Positions 36,340-44,570 of a stretch of DNA of 64,000 nucleotides are shown here, piece by piece. Under the pieces are notes generated by a model, which was not told where the DNA came from, did not search any database, and worked only from the letters and a program-made list of their open reading frames with translations. Position numbers and translations under genes: made by a program. How positions within the stretch are numbered: position 1 is the first letter of the stretch; each line of letters opens with the position of its first letter. Source of the DNA: Rhodovulum robiginosum (GTDB taxonomy: Bacteria > Pseudomonadota > Alphaproteobacteria > Rhodobacterales > Rhodobacteraceae); contig NZ_RWGU01000048.1 of the NCBI RefSeq assembly GCF_003944755.1, forward strand, positions 62,001 to 126,000, written 5' to 3'.

Positions 36340-37362
36340 TCAGCCCCAGCACTGCTCCAACGCTTCGTCAGAGCCGATCGACTCCAGCCCTTCGACCGGC
36401 TGGTCGGTGACGAGTGTCACGCCAGTGTTGAAGAAATCGAGCCCGTCGGTCGGCTGCGGCACGCTGCCGTCCTTGGCGTACTGGGCGATTGCCTCGACCC
36501 CGAGCGAGGCCATGCGCAGCGGAAACTGCATCGACGTGGCGCCGATGATGCCGGCCTTCACGTCCTCCACGCCCGGGCAGCCGCCGTCGACCGACACGAT
36601 GGTCGCCTGGTCGGCGAGGCCGAAGGATTCCAGCGCCGCGTAGGCGCCGGCGGCCGCCGGCTCGTTGATCGTGTAGACGACGTTGATGCCCGAATCGACC
36701 TGGAGCAGGTTCTCCATCGCCTCCCGGCCGCCCTGCTCGTTCCCGTCGGTCACGTCGTGGCCGACGATACGGGGGTCGTCCTCGTCGCCGATATCGGTGG
36801 GGTCCTTCACGTCGATCCCGAAACCGGTCATGAACCCCTGGTCACGCAGGTAGTCGACCGAGACCTCGGACGCGTTGAGGTCGAGCAGCGCGATCTTCGC
36901 ATTCGCGGGGTCGTCGATCGTCGCCCGTGCCCACTGGCCGATCAGCTCGCCGGCCTTGAAGTTGTCGGTGGCGAAGGTGGCGTGGGCGGCGTCGGCGGGC
37001 TCGAACGGTGTGTCTAGTGCAATGACGAGCAGCCCCGCATCCTTGGCCTGCTCGATCACCGGCACCAGCGCGCGGCTGTCGGACGGCGTGATCAGGATAC
37101 CCGAGGCGCCTGCTGCGATGCAGCTTTCTACCGCGGCGATCTGGGTTTCCACGTCGCCGTCCAGCTTGCCGGCATAGGTGTTAAGCTCGATCCCGAGCTC
37201 GCCGGCCTTTTCCGAGGCGCCTTCCTTCATCTTCACGAAAAAGGGGTTGGTGTCGGTCTTGGTGATCAGGCAGGCGAGCACGTCGTCCTGCGCGCTTGCG
37301 CCGCCGGCGCCGAGCGTCAGGGCGAGCGCGGCGGTGCTCGCAAGCGCAATGGTCCTGGTCAT
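36340..37362 (-). CDS. frcB: Fructose/sugar-binding periplasmic protein
   Basis: A 340-residue binding protein with a signal peptide ending GGASAQDD. It shares with Sinorhizobium FrcB (as remembered) [45 protein letters not shown] and SVDGGCPGV, close enough to name the gene. GGAGGAGACAAGAA precedes ATG 37362. Expected ligands are fructose, ribose or mannose; specificity is inferred. Followed by frcC and frcA. Confidence 0.92.
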   Translation of the reverse strand: MTRTIALASTAALALTLGAGGASAQDDVLACLITKTDTNPFFVKMKEGASEKAGELGIELNTYAGKLDGDVETQIAAVESCIAAGASGILITPSDSRALVPVIEQAKDAGLLVIALDTPFEPADAAHATFATDNFKAGELIGQWARATIDDPANAKIALLDLNASEVSVDYLRDQGFMTGFGIDVKDPTDIGDEDDPRIVGHDVTDGNEQGGREAMENLLQVDSGINVVYTINEPAAAGAYAALESFGLADQATIVSVDGGCPGVEDVKAGIIGATSMQFPLRMASLGVEAIAQYAKDGSVPQPTDGLDFFNTGVTLVTDQPVEGLESIGSDEALEQCWG

Positions 37363-37483
37363 TTCTTGTCTCCTCCCATGGGGCGCCCGTCTTTCGGGCG
37401 CGCGCATTGTCGATCTCGCGTCGAGGTGCCGCGCATGTTTACGCCGGCCCTGAGCGCAAGAGTGACGCACGGAACGGGAGCTG

Positions 37484-37515
37484 TCAATAAATAACTCACT
37501 CTTATTTACTATTGA
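37484..37515. promoter_or_regulatory. Inverted-repeat operator between frcB and the ROK regulator
   Basis: An AT-rich inverted repeat, TCAATAAATAA (37484-37494) ... TTATTTACTATTGA (37502-37515), with outer arms TCAATA/TATTGA, sits in the divergent promoter gap. It is the natural site for the adjacent ROK regulator, which would control both frcBCA and itself. The outer arms match perfectly; the inner parts contain one offset. Confidence 0.6.
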
Positions 37516-37567
37516 CCGCCGAGCCCGCTCGGAGCAGGATCACCCTTGCCGAGGACGGGAGGCGCCG

Positions 37568-38800
37568 ATGAACCGACAGGAAGATGCTACCCGAGAGGCC
37601 GATCTTCCGCGCGCCGGGATTCGCGGCACGAACCAGAGCGGCATGCGGGCGCATAACGAACGCCTGGTGCTGACCCTCCTGCGCCGCAACGGGCCGCTTG
37701 CCAAGGCCGAACTCGCCCGCCTCACCGGCCTGTCGGCGCAGACCGTTTCGGTGATCATGCGCGCGCTTGAGGCCGACGGCCTGATCGCCCGCGGCGAACC
37801 GCGCCGCGGCCGCGTCGGCCAGCCCTCGGTGCCGATGCATCTGGTCCCCGATGGCGCCTACTTCCTCGGCCTCAAGCTGGGGCGGCGCAGCCTGGAGCTT
37901 GTCCTCGTCGATTTCCTCGGCCAGGTGCTGGGGGCGGAGTACGAGAGCCACCGCTTTCCCACTCCGGCCAGCGCCGTTGCCTTCATACGCCGCGCGGTGC
38001 CCGCACTGACGGACGGAATGTCCCGATTGGAACGCGACCGGATTTCGGGGCTGGGCATCGGGCTGCCCTTTCACCTTTGGGACTGGGCCCAGCCTCTCGG
38101 CGTCCCGCCCCGCGAGATGGCGGTCTGGCGCGACGCGGATCTGCGCGCCGACATCGCCGCCGAAGTGCCCTTCCCGGTCTTTCTGGAAAACGATGCCTCG
38201 GCGGCCTGCAACGCCGAAATCGTGTTCGGCAACCTCACCGGCCCGGACGGGCTGCGGGACTTCGTCTACGCCTATATCGGCTATTTCGCCGGCGGCGGCC
38301 TCGTGCTCAACGGCCGGCTTGTCACCGGGCGCACGGGCAATGCAGGCGCGCTTGGGTCCATGCCCGTGCCCGCGATGGCCGGCGGCAGCGTCCAGTTGCT
38401 GGAGGTCGCCTCGCTCTCTGGCCTCGAAGCCATGCATGTGGCACGGGGGCAGGCCGCCGCGGCGATGTGGGAGACACCCGAGGACTGGGAGATGGCCCCG
38501 GACGTTCTGGCGCTCTGGATCCGCAACGCCGCTTCGGGCCTCGCCCATGTCGCGGCCTCGGGCGCCGCCCTGCTCGATCTGGAGGCGCTGGTGGTCGATG
38601 GCTGGATGCCGGCAAGCCTCCGGCATCGGCTCATCGCCGAAACCGAGGTCGCGCTTGCCCGCATCGACCTGTCCGGCACGACGGCGCCCGACGTTGTGGC
38701 AGGCACGATCGGCCCCGGCGCACGGGCGCTCGGCGCGGCATCGGTACCGCTTTCGATGCGGTTTCTCGTCGATCCCGCCGCGCTCGGCACCACCGGCTGA
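37568..38800 (+). CDS. frcR: ROK-family transcriptional regulator of the frc operon
   Basis: A 410-residue regulator with an N-terminal winged helix (NERLVLTLLRRNGPLAKAELARLTGLSAQTVSVIMRALE, about residues 30-70) and a ROK sugar-kinase-like body with GYFAGGGLVLNGRLVTGRTGNAGALGSMPV. Placement and divergent direction relative to frcB fit the FrcR role: repressor released by sugar or sugar phosphate. GGGAGG precedes ATG 37568. Whether it retains kinase activity is not known. Confidence 0.87.
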   Translation: MNRQEDATREADLPRAGIRGTNQSGMRAHNERLVLTLLRRNGPLAKAELARLTGLSAQTVSVIMRALEADGLIARGEPRRGRVGQPSVPMHLVPDGAYFLGLKLGRRSLELVLVDFLGQVLGAEYESHRFPTPASAVAFIRRAVPALTDGMSRLERDRISGLGIGLPFHLWDWAQPLGVPPREMAVWRDADLRADIAAEVPFPVFLENDASAACNAEIVFGNLTGPDGLRDFVYAYIGYFAGGGLVLNGRLVTGRTGNAGALGSMPVPAMAGGSVQLLEVASLSGLEAMHVARGQAAAAMWETPEDWEMAPDVLALWIRNAASGLAHVAASGAALLDLEALVVDGWMPASLRHRLIAETEVALARIDLSGTTAPDVVAGTIGPGARALGAASVPLSMRFLVDPAALGTTG

Positions 38801-38927
38801 CGATTTCAACAGCGACGCCCGCAGGGCGATATGCGTCTTCCTGGCGGGAGCGGGGTATTCCTCGGTGCCGGCGGCTTTGACGCGCCCCAATCGCCTCGGC
38901 GACGAGGGCCTGTCCCGTGGGGGGCCG

Positions 38928-39536
38928 TCACCGCGATGCCGCTCGCCCTGACCACACCCTCAGGTGCGCCAGGGCCTTTACCGTCGCCGCGAGGACCAGT
39001 CCGCAGAGCACCGCCTTGGACAGCGTTTCCATCGTCCCCTCGATCAGAAGCGCATGCACCACGCTGCCCAGCACGATCACCAGTGCCAGCGACGTATGCG
39101 CGACACGCCACGTTCGCCAGCGCAGGCGCACCCGGCGGCGGAGCCCGGCCAACAGCGCCGTGGCAAAGAGTGCCCACATGGCGATCACGCCCCATGCGGA
39201 GAACGGCGTCGGCGATCTGAAAAGTAGCACGTCGACCACATCCGGCGGGCTGGTGATCCAGAGGCCCGCAACATGGATGACGACGGCCGCAACGAGCATT
39301 GCGCCGATCCAGCGATGGACGCGCCGCCCGCGCAGAGCAGCGAGGCCCGGCAGGTATCCGGCGGCCAGCAGCGGCTGCACCAGCAACAGCGCCATTGCCA
39401 CGATCCCGGCAAAGCCGGCGGTGATATAGACCGGATCGCGCCAAGCCAGCAGGGGGCTCATCGCAGCCGCCGCGATCGGCACGGCCAGCGCGATCGACAA
39501 GGCGGCCCAGATCAGCGCCGCCCGGACCCGGCGCAT
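38928..39536 (-). CDS. Ferric-reductase-like transmembrane heme protein
   Basis: A 202-residue membrane protein with about six helices and conserved histidines in helices (RRVHRWIGAMLVAAVVIHVAGLW, RVAHTSLALVIVLGSVVHAL), the pattern of ferric-reductase-like or YedZ-type b-heme domains. I use ATG 39536; an upstream TTG at 39551 is possible. It lies 20 bases after the Tat-exported dioxygenase-like gene and probably forms a redox pair with it. Confidence 0.78.
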   Translation of the reverse strand: MRRVRAALIWAALSIALAVPIAAAAMSPLLAWRDPVYITAGFAGIVAMALLLVQPLLAAGYLPGLAALRGRRVHRWIGAMLVAAVVIHVAGLWITSPPDVVDVLLFRSPTPFSAWGVIAMWALFATALLAGLRRRVRLRWRTWRVAHTSLALVIVLGSVVHALLIEGTMETLSKAVLCGLVLAATVKALAHLRVWSGRAASR

Positions 39537-39556
39537 CGGTTTCGTCGCCAAAACGG

Positions 39557-40045
39557 TCAGGCCGGCTGAAGGACGAAATGCGCCTCGAGGCTGGTGTCTT
39601 TCGAGCTTGCCATCACGGGGCGCAGGAAGACCGTTTCGAACTCGCCGCTGTCATAGGCAAGGTGGCCGTGCGCCTGCCCGAAGGCGGGCACGATCTGCGG
39701 CATTTCCAGGCGGAACACGCCGTTTGCGTCGGTCAGCGTGGCGCCGTGGCTGTGCCAGTCGCGCTCGTGCCCCTCGGTCGTGTGCGCCCAGATCTGGATG
39801 CGTTGCCCGGCAAGCGGTGCGCCATCGCCCGCGCGGCGCACGGTGCCCGACATCCAGAAGCCGCCGCCGCCGATCCGGTCCACGATGGGCGCGTCGGGAC
39901 GGTAATTGTTCGACCCGCCCCGCATCGAGCCCGTCGGCGCAAGCCCCCGCGCCCGGGCAGGGACAAGAAGACCGGACATCACGGTGGCCGCGGCGGCGCC
40001 GCCAGCGGCAATCAGGGTTCGGCGATTGAACAGAAAGGACGTCAT
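39557..40045 (-). CDS. Tat-exported intradiol-dioxygenase-like protein
   Basis: A 162-residue protein with a Tat signal (FNRRTLIAAGGAAAATVMSG, about residues 6-25) and a single intradiol-dioxygenase-like beta domain: VRRAGDGAPLAGQRIQIWAHTTEG, ATLTDANGVFRL, and a His-x-His site in AFGQAHGHL. Compared with protocatechuate dioxygenases the two iron-binding tyrosines are not clear (one at NNYRPDAP), so metal content is uncertain. ATG 40045 is chosen because GGGAG lies upstream; 40060 is the alternative. Coupled downstream to the ferric-reductase-like gene. Confidence 0.75.
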   Translation of the reverse strand: MTSFLFNRRTLIAAGGAAAATVMSGLLVPARARGLAPTGSMRGGSNNYRPDAPIVDRIGGGGFWMSGTVRRAGDGAPLAGQRIQIWAHTTEGHERDWHSHGATLTDANGVFRLEMPQIVPAFGQAHGHLAYDSGEFETVFLRPVMASSKDTSLEAHFVLQPA

Positions 40046-40370
40046 CTGAATTTCTCCCATCGCGCGTGCAGGCGCTCGTTCGACAAGGACCGCATCGGAA
40101 ACTTAACACGGACGATGGAGTGCCCGCGACCAAAGCCAACCCGAAAGAGGCGGAGGACGCAGTAAACTGTGCCCACGATGTCGTGAGGAAGCGGGCCAGC
40201 GCCGGCCTTGTGGCGCCACGGCAAACGGTGTTTCCGAGACCGGGCGCAACACGGTGGCACCCTCGGCCGATGCGCCGGCCGGGTTTGCGAAAACAGGCAT
40301 TTCTGGGCGGTCATTGCCCTCTAATCGGACGGGCGGCTTCCCGGCGCCGGCCTTGGTGCGCCACGGCCCG
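40046..40370. other. Gap with a short direct repeat
   Basis: No gene supported. A 22-base sequence beginning GCCGGCCTTG and ending GCGCCACGGC occurs at 40201-40222 and, with two changes, at 40346-40367. One minus-strand frame just upstream of the GT4 stop reads somewhat like coding sequence but has no start. Confidence 0.4.
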
Positions 40371-41426
40371 TCACCCGCAGGCGATGCGCGCCAGCACCTG
40401 CGCCACGATCCCGGCGGTCTCGTCCCAGGTCGGAAGCATGGCCCCGTGACGTGCCGATGCCGCCGCGATCCTGGCGCGGGCATTCGGGTCGGCCAGCACG
40501 CGGCGCAGGGCCCAGGCCAGGCCGGCGGCATCGTCGGGCGGCACCAGCAAGGCGGCCTCGGCCGGGACGGTGTCGGCGACGGCACCGCCGCTGCATCCCA
40601 CGATCGGCAGGCCATGGACCAACGCCTCGGCAAAGACCATGCCGTAGCCTTCGTACCGTGTCGCCAGCGCGAAGACCGCCGCCTGAGAGAAATGCCGCCC
40701 TAGGGTGTCCTCCGCCACCTGCCCGGCGAAGCTGACGCGCCCGTCCAGCCCGAGCGCGGTTTGCAGGGAGCGAAGATCGGCCGCGCAGGCGGGATCGGGC
40801 GAACCGCCGACGATCACCGCGCGCCATGGCAGGTCCGCGACCTCGGCCAGCGCCCGCAGCAGCACGTCATGCCCCTTGCGAGGGACCAAGAGGCCGACCG
40901 ACAGGATGAGGGGCGGGCCCGGCGCGGCCGCCTCGGGCCCCGCCTCGGGGCGCGTCACGCCCGGCGGGGCCACGGTGATGCGCGCCGCCGGTACGTCGTA
41001 GTCGGCGGCCAGCGTCCGGGCTGTCTCGGCGCTGGGCACGATGACATGGGCCGCGCGGGCGAGATTGGCCCGCTCGACCCGGTAGAGATGGGCCGCACGC
41101 CCCGGCGCCAGCCCGGTCTCCAGCGCAAGCGGATGGTGCGTCACGGCGACGAAGGGTGCGCGAAGGCGTGCAAGCTGCGCAGGATCGGTCGCGCCGGGCA
41201 GGAATCCGTCCAGCAAGACCGGCGTTTGGGGGGCGAGCGCGGCGAACGCGTCGCCGGTCACCTGCATGTCCTTTGGCGTCGGGTCCGGAAAGCTGCCCGG
41301 AAGCGCCAGGTGCGCCACGTCCCAGCCGGCGCGCCGCAGCCCCAGCAAAAGCTGCTTTTCATAGATGTAGCCACCGGTGACGCTATCGAGGTCGCCGGGG
41401 ACCGCGAAAACAGCCTGTCGGCTCAT
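40371..41426 (-). CDS. GT4 family glycosyltransferase
   Basis: A 351-residue transferase of the GT-B fold, GT4 type. N-terminal acceptor half with GDLDSVTGGYIYEKQLLLGL, C-terminal donor half with LILSVGLLVPRKGHDVLLRAL, ALATRYEGYGMVFAEALVHGLPIVGCSGGAVAD (E-x7-E site) and a C-terminal helix. ATG 41426. Divergent from opgH; acceptor unknown. Possibly connected with surface sugars, but the neighbour makes a different class of glucan. Confidence 0.87.
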   Translation of the reverse strand: MSRQAVFAVPGDLDSVTGGYIYEKQLLLGLRRAGWDVAHLALPGSFPDPTPKDMQVTGDAFAALAPQTPVLLDGFLPGATDPAQLARLRAPFVAVTHHPLALETGLAPGRAAHLYRVERANLARAAHVIVPSAETARTLAADYDVPAARITVAPPGVTRPEAGPEAAAPGPPLILSVGLLVPRKGHDVLLRALAEVADLPWRAVIVGGSPDPACAADLRSLQTALGLDGRVSFAGQVAEDTLGRHFSQAAVFALATRYEGYGMVFAEALVHGLPIVGCSGGAVADTVPAEAALLVPPDDAAGLAWALRRVLADPNARARIAAASARHGAMLPTWDETAGIVAQVLARIACG

Positions 41427-41557
41427 TTCCGCTGTATCCTTGAGCAATGCGCCGCCGACCAAGGGCCCGGTCTGCCGAGACACGAAGATTTCACTGGACC
41501 TCCGCCCGTTTGAAGCCAATTCCGCGTGTTGATAAATTAACCAGAGGCCCAACGCCA

Positions 41558-43357
41558 ATGCTGCGCAATCACCATCTTTCCGCGCCGAGATTCCCGACCG
41601 TGCTGGCGCAGCATCGCCCGGCCCCGGAGGCGCGCCGCCTCGTTCGTCGCCGCCTGCTTGTCCTCGCGCTGAACCTCGTGACCATGGCGGCGCTGATCGC
41701 GGGCATGGCCGCGATCCTGTCCCATGGCGGCCTGCTGGTTGCAGAGTGGGTCATGCTGGCGGCCTTTGCCGTGACCCTGCCGTGGCTCACCATCGGGCTG
41801 TGGAACGCGATCATCGGCTTTGCACTCGACCTGCGCCACGGGGCGCGCGCGGCCGAGGTCGTCGCCCCGGCGATCGGCCGGATCCGGGGCGGCGAACCTG
41901 TCGCCGCGCGGGTCGCCCTGGTCATGCCGCTGCGCAACGAGGACCCCGCCGAGGCGCTGGACCGGTTCCAGGCGATCCAGGCCGATCTGGGCAGCACGCC
42001 CTGGGCGGGGCGCTTCGATTTCCACGTGCTGAGCGATACCGACTGTCCCGAGACCGCCCTGCGCGAAGAGGCGCTGGTGGCGCGCTGGCGGCAGGCCGCG
42101 CCCGGGGTCGCCATTGCCTATCGCCGGCGCAGCGACAACGCCGGCTTCAAGGCCGGCAACATCGCCGAATTCGTCCACCGGACGCAGGGCGATTACGACT
42201 ATTTCCTGCCGCTCGATGCCGACAGCACGATGGGGGCGGACACGATCCTGCGCATGGTCCGCATCATGGAGGCCAGCCCCGAGATCGGCATGCTGCAAAG
42301 CCTGGTCACCGGCCTGCCGTCGCAGAGCTTTTTCACCCGCGCCTTTCAGTTCGGGATGCGCCACGGGATGCGGTCCTACACCCTCGGCTCGGCCTGGTGG
42401 CAGGGCGATTGCGGGCCCAACTGGGGCCATAACGTTCTGATCCGCATGACGCCGTTCGGCGACCACTGCATGTTGCCGGTGCTGCCGGGGCGCGGGCCGC
42501 TGTCGGGCCACATCCTCAGCCACGACCAGGTCGAGGCGGTGCTGATGCGGCGCGCGGGCTACGAGGTGCGCGTCCTCGCCGAAGAGTCCGAAAGCCACGA
42601 GGAAAACCCGCCCAGCCTCGTCGATTTCATCCGGCGCGATCTGCGCTGGTGCCAGGGCAACATGCAGTATTTCCGCCTGCTCGGGCTGCCGGGTCTCAAG
42701 CCGCTGAGCCGGTTGCAGCTCTACCTCGCGATCCAGATGTATCTGGCCGCGCCGGCCTGGATGGCGTTCATCTTTCTCGGCGCGGGGCTGGCCGCCTGGC
42801 CGCAGCAATTCTCGGGCGTCTCGATCTGGCTCGGCCTCGGCTTCTTCGCGCTTCTGATGAGCATCAACCTTGCGCCGAAGTTGATGGGGCTTGGGCAGAT
42901 CCTCGCGCGGCGGAACCGCGCAAGCGCCTATGGCGGCCGGGCCCGTGTCGTGGCGGGCGGCCTTGCCGAAATACTGTTCTCGATGCTCATCGCGCCCGCG
43001 GTGGCACTGGCGACAACGCGGTTCATGGCCGGGCTTGCCTTCGGCCGGCGCGTCGGCTGGCCGGCGCAGCAGCGCAGCCGCGCGCGGCTGACCTGGGGCG
43101 AGGCGGCGCGCACCCTTTGGCCGCAAACCGCAGTCGGGGTCGCGCTCGCCGCTTGGCTTGCTGCCCTGGCCCCGTGGGCGCTGTGGTTCGCAGCACCTTT
43201 CCTGCTGTCGCTGACCGGCGCGATTCCCGTTGCCGTCATCTCGACGTGGCCCGGTCTCGGGGCGTGGTCGCGGTCGGTGGGGCTGTTCGACATTCCCGAA
43301 GACCGCCAGCCCGAGCCCCCGGCGGCGCCGCGCGGGGTTGTGGAGACGGCCGCCTGA
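41558..43357 (+). CDS. opgH: Glucans biosynthesis glucosyltransferase
   Basis: A 599-residue inner-membrane glucosyltransferase making the backbone of osmoregulated periplasmic glucans. Two N-terminal helices (about residues 30-90), a GT2 domain with SDTDCPE, LDADSTMGADT and the QxxRW-type RRDLRWCQGN, and several C-terminal helices (VVAGGLAEILFSMLIAPAVALA). ATG 41558 is preferred to the upstream 41447 because it gives the usual start MLRNHHLSAP. The usual partner opgG is not in this window. Convergent with opgC. Confidence 0.93.
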   Translation: MLRNHHLSAPRFPTVLAQHRPAPEARRLVRRRLLVLALNLVTMAALIAGMAAILSHGGLLVAEWVMLAAFAVTLPWLTIGLWNAIIGFALDLRHGARAAEVVAPAIGRIRGGEPVAARVALVMPLRNEDPAEALDRFQAIQADLGSTPWAGRFDFHVLSDTDCPETALREEALVARWRQAAPGVAIAYRRRSDNAGFKAGNIAEFVHRTQGDYDYFLPLDADSTMGADTILRMVRIMEASPEIGMLQSLVTGLPSQSFFTRAFQFGMRHGMRSYTLGSAWWQGDCGPNWGHNVLIRMTPFGDHCMLPVLPGRGPLSGHILSHDQVEAVLMRRAGYEVRVLAEESESHEENPPSLVDFIRRDLRWCQGNMQYFRLLGLPGLKPLSRLQLYLAIQMYLAAPAWMAFIFLGAGLAAWPQQFSGVSIWLGLGFFALLMSINLAPKLMGLGQILARRNRASAYGGRARVVAGGLAEILFSMLIAPAVALATTRFMAGLAFGRRVGWPAQQRSRARLTWGEAARTLWPQTAVGVALAAWLAALAPWALWFAAPFLLSLTGAIPVAVISTWPGLGAWSRSVGLFDIPEDRQPEPPAAPRGVVETAA

Positions 43358-43373
43358 CAGCGGCGGGCGTGGC

Positions 43374-44570
43374 TCAGGCCCTTGGCGTTTTCCAGGGCTG
43401 CGACTTGACCCAGCCGATGCCGTAGGCCGCGCCGACAAGCGCGGCCAGCCCGGCCAGGTTGGCGAGGGCGATGCTGGCCGCCGTCCGGCCGCCGAGGTCG
43501 AGCGTAAAGCCGATCAATGGCGCCAGCGCCATCGAGAAAACGAAGATCGCCAGCGACTGCTGCCCCACCCGCGCCGTCACCGCCACGATCCCCCGCCATG
43601 CGCGGGCCGGCACGCCATGTCCCGACGGAGACAGCCGGGCGCCGCGCGGCCCCACGGCGACCCAGGCCAGGTAGGCCAGCGCCAGGAAATGCAGGTAGCG
43701 CAGGATGCCGAATTCCGTCTTGCGCCGGAACTCGAAGATCTTCGGATAGGTCTCCATCGCCCAGTCGGCGGCGGGCATCCAGAGCTGCTTGAGCAGCGTC
43801 ACCATGTGGGGCGAGGATAGCGGGCTGGTCAGAACCAGAAAACCAACCGCCCCCCAGACCAGCCCGCGCCGGACGGGTGGGGCGGGCAGCCAGCCGGCAA
43901 GAAACGCAAAGCCGGTGAAGAACAAAAGCTGCCACCCAAAGGGGTTGAAGAACCATTCCCGGTCAGACCAGGGCTCGGCCGGCAGCCCGAGAAACCCGAA
44001 ATTGCAGGCCAGCCAGAGCCCCGCGCTTGCGCCCATCGCCAGCCGGGGATGGACACGTGCAAGCGCCACGATCACCGGCATCAGCGCAAGGATGCCCAGA
44101 TACATCGGCAGGATGTCGAAATAGTTCGGCACGTAGGTCAGGGTGAATAGGCCGACGATCTGCGGGATCGGGTCGTCGAAGAACGGCCAGAGGTTCAGCC
44201 GCCCGACATAGGATTTGTCGACCGCGCCGATCAGGTCGAACGCCGCCATCATCATCGCCACGAAGATGAACAGTCCGATATGCGCCCAGTAAAGCTGCCA
44301 GATCCGGTAGGCCGTCCGCGCCGCGCCCATCGGCCAGCCTGCGCGTTCGAAGGTGCGCCCGAAGGACAGCGCCGAGGCCATGCCCGAGCAGAACACGAAG
44401 ATCTCGGTGGCATCCGAGAAGGTGAACCGGCCGATCGTCCAGCGCCCCCAGGCGTTTCCGGGGATGTGGTCGATGAGGATGATGAACATTGCCAGACCGC
44501 GGAACAGGTCGATCCGGATGTCGCGCCCGCCCGCCGGACCGGGCCGAGCTGTGTTGCCGGACGGGCTCAT
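43374..44570 (-). CDS. opgC: OpgC family glucan-modifying acyltransferase
   Basis: A 398-residue membrane protein with about ten helices, starting IRIDLFRGLAMFIILIDHIPGN and with EIFVFCSGMASALSFG, the marks of the OpgC family, which adds succinyl groups to periplasmic glucans. FRRKTEFGILRYLHFLALAYL and the C-terminal GWVKSQPW are also typical. ATG 44570 overlaps the permease stop upstream (ATGA), so opgC is translated with an ABC transporter rather than with opgH, from which it faces away convergently. Confidence 0.9.
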   Translation of the reverse strand: MSPSGNTARPGPAGGRDIRIDLFRGLAMFIILIDHIPGNAWGRWTIGRFTFSDATEIFVFCSGMASALSFGRTFERAGWPMGAARTAYRIWQLYWAHIGLFIFVAMMMAAFDLIGAVDKSYVGRLNLWPFFDDPIPQIVGLFTLTYVPNYFDILPMYLGILALMPVIVALARVHPRLAMGASAGLWLACNFGFLGLPAEPWSDREWFFNPFGWQLLFFTGFAFLAGWLPAPPVRRGLVWGAVGFLVLTSPLSSPHMVTLLKQLWMPAADWAMETYPKIFEFRRKTEFGILRYLHFLALAYLAWVAVGPRGARLSPSGHGVPARAWRGIVAVTARVGQQSLAIFVFSMALAPLIGFTLDLGGRTAASIALANLAGLAALVGAAYGIGWVKSQPWKTPRA

